Source: Flavobacteriales bacterium
Lineage (GTDB): Bacteria; Bacteroidota; Bacteroidia; Flavobacteriales; Schleiferiaceae
DNA length: 64,000 nucleotides
Assembly: GCA_017795025.1 (NCBI GenBank)
Contig: CP051243.1
Span: 1,364,001 to 1,428,000, forward strand
Direction: 5' to 3'
Shown: positions 62,008-64,000 of the stretch, piece after piece
Layout: every line of letters starts with the position of its first letter
Numbering within the stretch: position 1 is the first letter of the stretch
Program-made: the position numbers and the translations under genes
Notes under the pieces: generated by a model
What the model was told of the DNA's origin: nothing
What the model saw: only the letters and a program-made list of their open reading frames with translations
Database searches by the model: none

Positions 62008-62682
62008 TTAGTTTTCTTCAATCAATTCAGTGTTGCGAGAACGCTGTACCCAGATGATAATACCTACGGTAATCAAAGCCATGGGTGGTAATAACATCAA
62101 GCCATTATTGCTGTAAAAACCACCGTTGCTCATATACCAAGCTTCAGGAATAATTTGGAAACCGAATAATTGTCCAGAACCCAATAACTCCCGGAAGAAA
62201 GCTACCGCTAATAAGATCCAAGCGTAACCGAAGGCGTTTCCTAAACCATCGAGGAAGGATTTCCAAGGGGTATTACCTAAGGCGAAGGCCTCAAAACGTC
62301 CCATGATAATACAGTTGGTGATAATCAAACCTACGAATACGGAAAGCTCTTTACTCACGTCGTAAACAAAGGCCTTAAGAACTTGGTCAACCAAAATTAC
62401 CAAACTGGCAACCACCACCAATTGCACAATAATCCGAATTCGGTTAGGAATAAGGTTACGCATTAAGGAGATAACAACGTTACCCACGCCTAATACGAAG
62501 AGCACCGAAAGGGACATTACTAAAGCGGGATAAAGCTTTACGGTAATCGCCAAAGCGGAGCAGATACCCAATACCTGCACAGTAATAGGGTTACTGTCGT
62601 TAAGGGGATCGCTAATAAGCTTGCGATTCTTTTTACTAAAGAGCGCTTCCCGCTCCTTTTTTACTTCTTGTACTTCAGCCAT
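62008..62682 (-). CDS. nqrD: Na+-translocating NADH:quinone reductase subunit D
   Basis: 224 aa with six hydrophobic helices and the NqrD/RnfE signature LIITNCIIMGRFEAFALGN. A charged cytoplasmic N-terminus (AEVQEVKKEREALFSKKNRK). 5 bp after nqrC. Confidence 0.96.
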   Translation of the reverse strand: MAEVQEVKKEREALFSKKNRKLISDPLNDSNPITVQVLGICSALAITVKLYPALVMSLSVLFVLGVGNVVISLMRNLIPNRIRIIVQLVVVASLVILVDQVLKAFVYDVSKELSVFVGLIITNCIIMGRFEAFALGNTPWKSFLDGLGNAFGYAWILLAVAFFRELLGSGQLFGFQIIPEAWYMSNGGFYSNNGLMLLPPMALITVGIIIWVQRSRNTELIEEN

Positions 62683-62687
62683 GATTC

Positions 62688-63428
62688 TTATTGATCAATA
62701 GTTGCTACACGATTATCTTCTACATTGCCTTGAGTGGCAACGCTATTTTCCTTTAGGTAAGCGGTATAACTCTTCATGCAATTGGTGATCATATCTTGCA
62801 CACCAACCGAGGTAATGGTACCGCCGCTAATGCCATTTACTTGATGCTCACCGGAAGCATTACCCTTCATTACCATGATTCCTTTAAACTCATTCCCGTC
62901 AAAAATTTCTTTGCCCGGGAATAAATCGGTAAACATGGGGGTTTTGATTTCCGCTCCTAAACCAGGAGTTTCTGTTTTGTGATCGAAAGTAGCGCCGTAG
63001 ATGGTGCTACCGTTTTCCTCTAAGGAGATATAACCCCAAATGGGACCCCAAAGACCTTTACCACGCAAAGGGATAATGAAGTATTTCTCTCCTTTCTCGT
63101 TAGTGGATATGTAAAGCGGAGCATTGCGCTCTTCTGCGGGCTTTACTACCTCTTTCGACATCTCCACATCAAAGGCGGCTACGCCACTCACTTCCTTGGA
63201 TCCCTGAAGAACCAATTCCTCCGTGATGTACTTGGCGTAAGCTTCTTCTGCCTCTTCACGAGATACCTCGATATTGATAGAGGAAAGAATATTCTGCATT
63301 TTCTCCAAGCGGACATTATTATCCTGCATCGGCTTTAAGCTCGTTGCGGCAAAGGAGAGAATAGCGGCTACCACCACAACCATAATGGCTGCGAAGGTAA
63401 AGGTGTATGAATTTTTATTTACGTCCAT
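62688..63428 (-). CDS. nqrC: Na+-translocating NADH:quinone reductase subunit C
   Basis: 246 aa. One N-terminal helix (about 10-30) and a periplasmic FMN domain; the covalent FMN site is SGGTITS, with the Thr carrying phosphodiester-linked FMN. Starts directly after nqrB (1-bp gap at 63429). Confidence 0.95.
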   Translation of the reverse strand: MDVNKNSYTFTFAAIMVVVVAAILSFAATSLKPMQDNNVRLEKMQNILSSINIEVSREEAEEAYAKYITEELVLQGSKEVSGVAAFDVEMSKEVVKPAEERNAPLYISTNEKGEKYFIIPLRGKGLWGPIWGYISLEENGSTIYGATFDHKTETPGLGAEIKTPMFTDLFPGKEIFDGNEFKGIMVMKGNASGEHQVNGISGGTITSVGVQDMITNCMKSYTAYLKENSVATQGNVEDNRVATIDQ

Positions 63429-63429
63429 C

Positions 63430-64000
63430 TTAAGCTGCTTTTACGGTTGCCAAGCGCTTTTTACGCTTATTAATATTCGCCTGAACCACATAGTGGTCAA
63501 TTAGAGGCGCCATAACATTCATAAAGAGGATGGCCAACATAATTCCTTCGGGATAGGCGGGGTTAAACACCCGGATGGCAATGGCGAAGAATCCTACCAA
63601 GAATCCATAAATCCATTTACCACGCTCGGTTTGAGCGGCCGACACAGGATCAGTGGCCATAAATACAATACCAAAAGCAAAGCCACCCATAATGAGCTGC
63701 TGCCAGGCTGGTACCGCCATAAAGGCTTGCTGCTCAGGTGAAATGGCGTACTCGGCAAAGGTGTTAAAGATTAAGCCCATCGCTAAGGCACCAATCACCC
63801 CGCTAAACATAATCTTCCAGCTTCCAATACCGGTGTATAATAAAATAGCTGCACCAACAAGAACCATTAAGGTAGAAGTCTCACCGATAGAACCGGGAAT
63901 AAAGCCCAAGAACATATCCATAGTAGAGTATTGAACTTCACCACCAGTGGCGTAATCACCAAGTACCGTGGCGCCAGAAAATCCGTCTACAACGGATTGC
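63430..64000 (-). CDS. nqrB: Na+-translocating NADH:quinone reductase subunit B, partial
   Basis: Only the C-terminal 189 codons lie in the window; the 5' part continues beyond 64000. An ATG at 63921 is internal, because the frame continues upstream through DGFSGATVLGDYATGG. That segment holds the SGAT site whose Thr carries FMN. Several helices follow, with AVPAWQQLIMGG. First gene visible of the nqr operon. Confidence 0.95.
   Translation of the reverse strand, partial: QSVVDGFSGATVLGDYATGGEVQYSTMDMFLGFIPGSIGETSTLMVLVGAAILLYTGIGSWKIMFSGVIGALAMGLIFNTFAEYAISPEQQAFMAVPAWQQLIMGGFAFGIVFMATDPVSAAQTERGKWIYGFLVGFFAIAIRVFNPAYPEGIMLAILFMNVMAPLIDHYVVQANINKRKKRLATVKAA

Overview
The window looks like chromosome of a marine-type member of the Bacteroidota, probably order Flavobacteriales. 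Support comes from C-terminal type IX secretion (T9SS) sorting domains, TAnnTTTG-type promoter -7 elements with almost no Shine-Dalgarno sites, a Na+-translocating NADH:quinone reductase (Nqr) operon, an LruC-domain surface protein, and many transmembrane hybrid regulators. I see no transposase, integrase, phage gene, rRNA or CRISPR array. The only RNA gene is one tRNA-Arg.

Layout. 1-12 kb: housekeeping and small accessory genes (FGE-fold protein, universal stress protein, miaE, gcvT, an HExxH protein, a CrtO-like acyltransferase, an alpha/beta hydrolase, two YdeI paralogs, a Gfo/Idh/MocA oxidoreductase, a VOC protein). Several decayed gene fragments lie between them. 12-16 kb: a KtrB/TrkH potassium channel and membrane hypotheticals. 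16-20 kb: a minus-strand sulfide-detoxification cluster (SQR, TauE, persulfide dioxygenase-rhodanese, methyltransferase) with palindromic operator candidates upstream of SQR. 20-25 kb: a TPR/GyrI/PH-like operon, an FMN reductase, a CMD-family protein, an AraC regulator and a lipoprotein with an internal duplication. 26-29.5 kb: a 7TM hybrid histidine kinase, a small secreted protein and a GNAT acetyltransferase. 29.5-32 kb: an ECF sigma factor with an anti-sigma factor that appears to run from the cytoplasm through the inner membrane to an outer-membrane barrel. 32-38 kb: a PAS-only protein, a bestrophin, and an H-NOX/hybrid kinase pair. 39-49.5 kb: secreted hydrolases (T9SS esterase, subtilase, two beta-lactamase-fold serine hydrolases), an acyltransferase-3 and an ankyrin lipoprotein, with a divergent AraC-TM-TPR regulator. 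51-54 kb: an LruC protein and its lipoprotein partner. 54-58.9 kb: repeat-rich DNA around tRNA-Arg and a SulP-carbonic anhydrase pair. 58.9-60 kb: a LytTR regulator and an ExbB/TolQ-like channel. 60-64 kb: nqrF-E-D-C and a partial nqrB.

The most interesting items are: (1) the ECF sigma with a dual-membrane anti-sigma that carries a duplicated APE..W motif; (2) a LytTR regulator and a mini ExbB-like protein with a 9-bp direct repeat at 12-bp spacing between them; (3) the AraC-TPR transmembrane regulator with two direct repeats at a 20-bp period between it and the divergent hydrolase operon; (4) a 31-residue membrane protein gene with its own promoter and terminator and almost no 5' leader; (5) 7-bp and 8-bp tandem arrays and several palindrome families packed into repeat islands; (6) a 60-bp duplication that copies the 5' end of tRNA-Arg.
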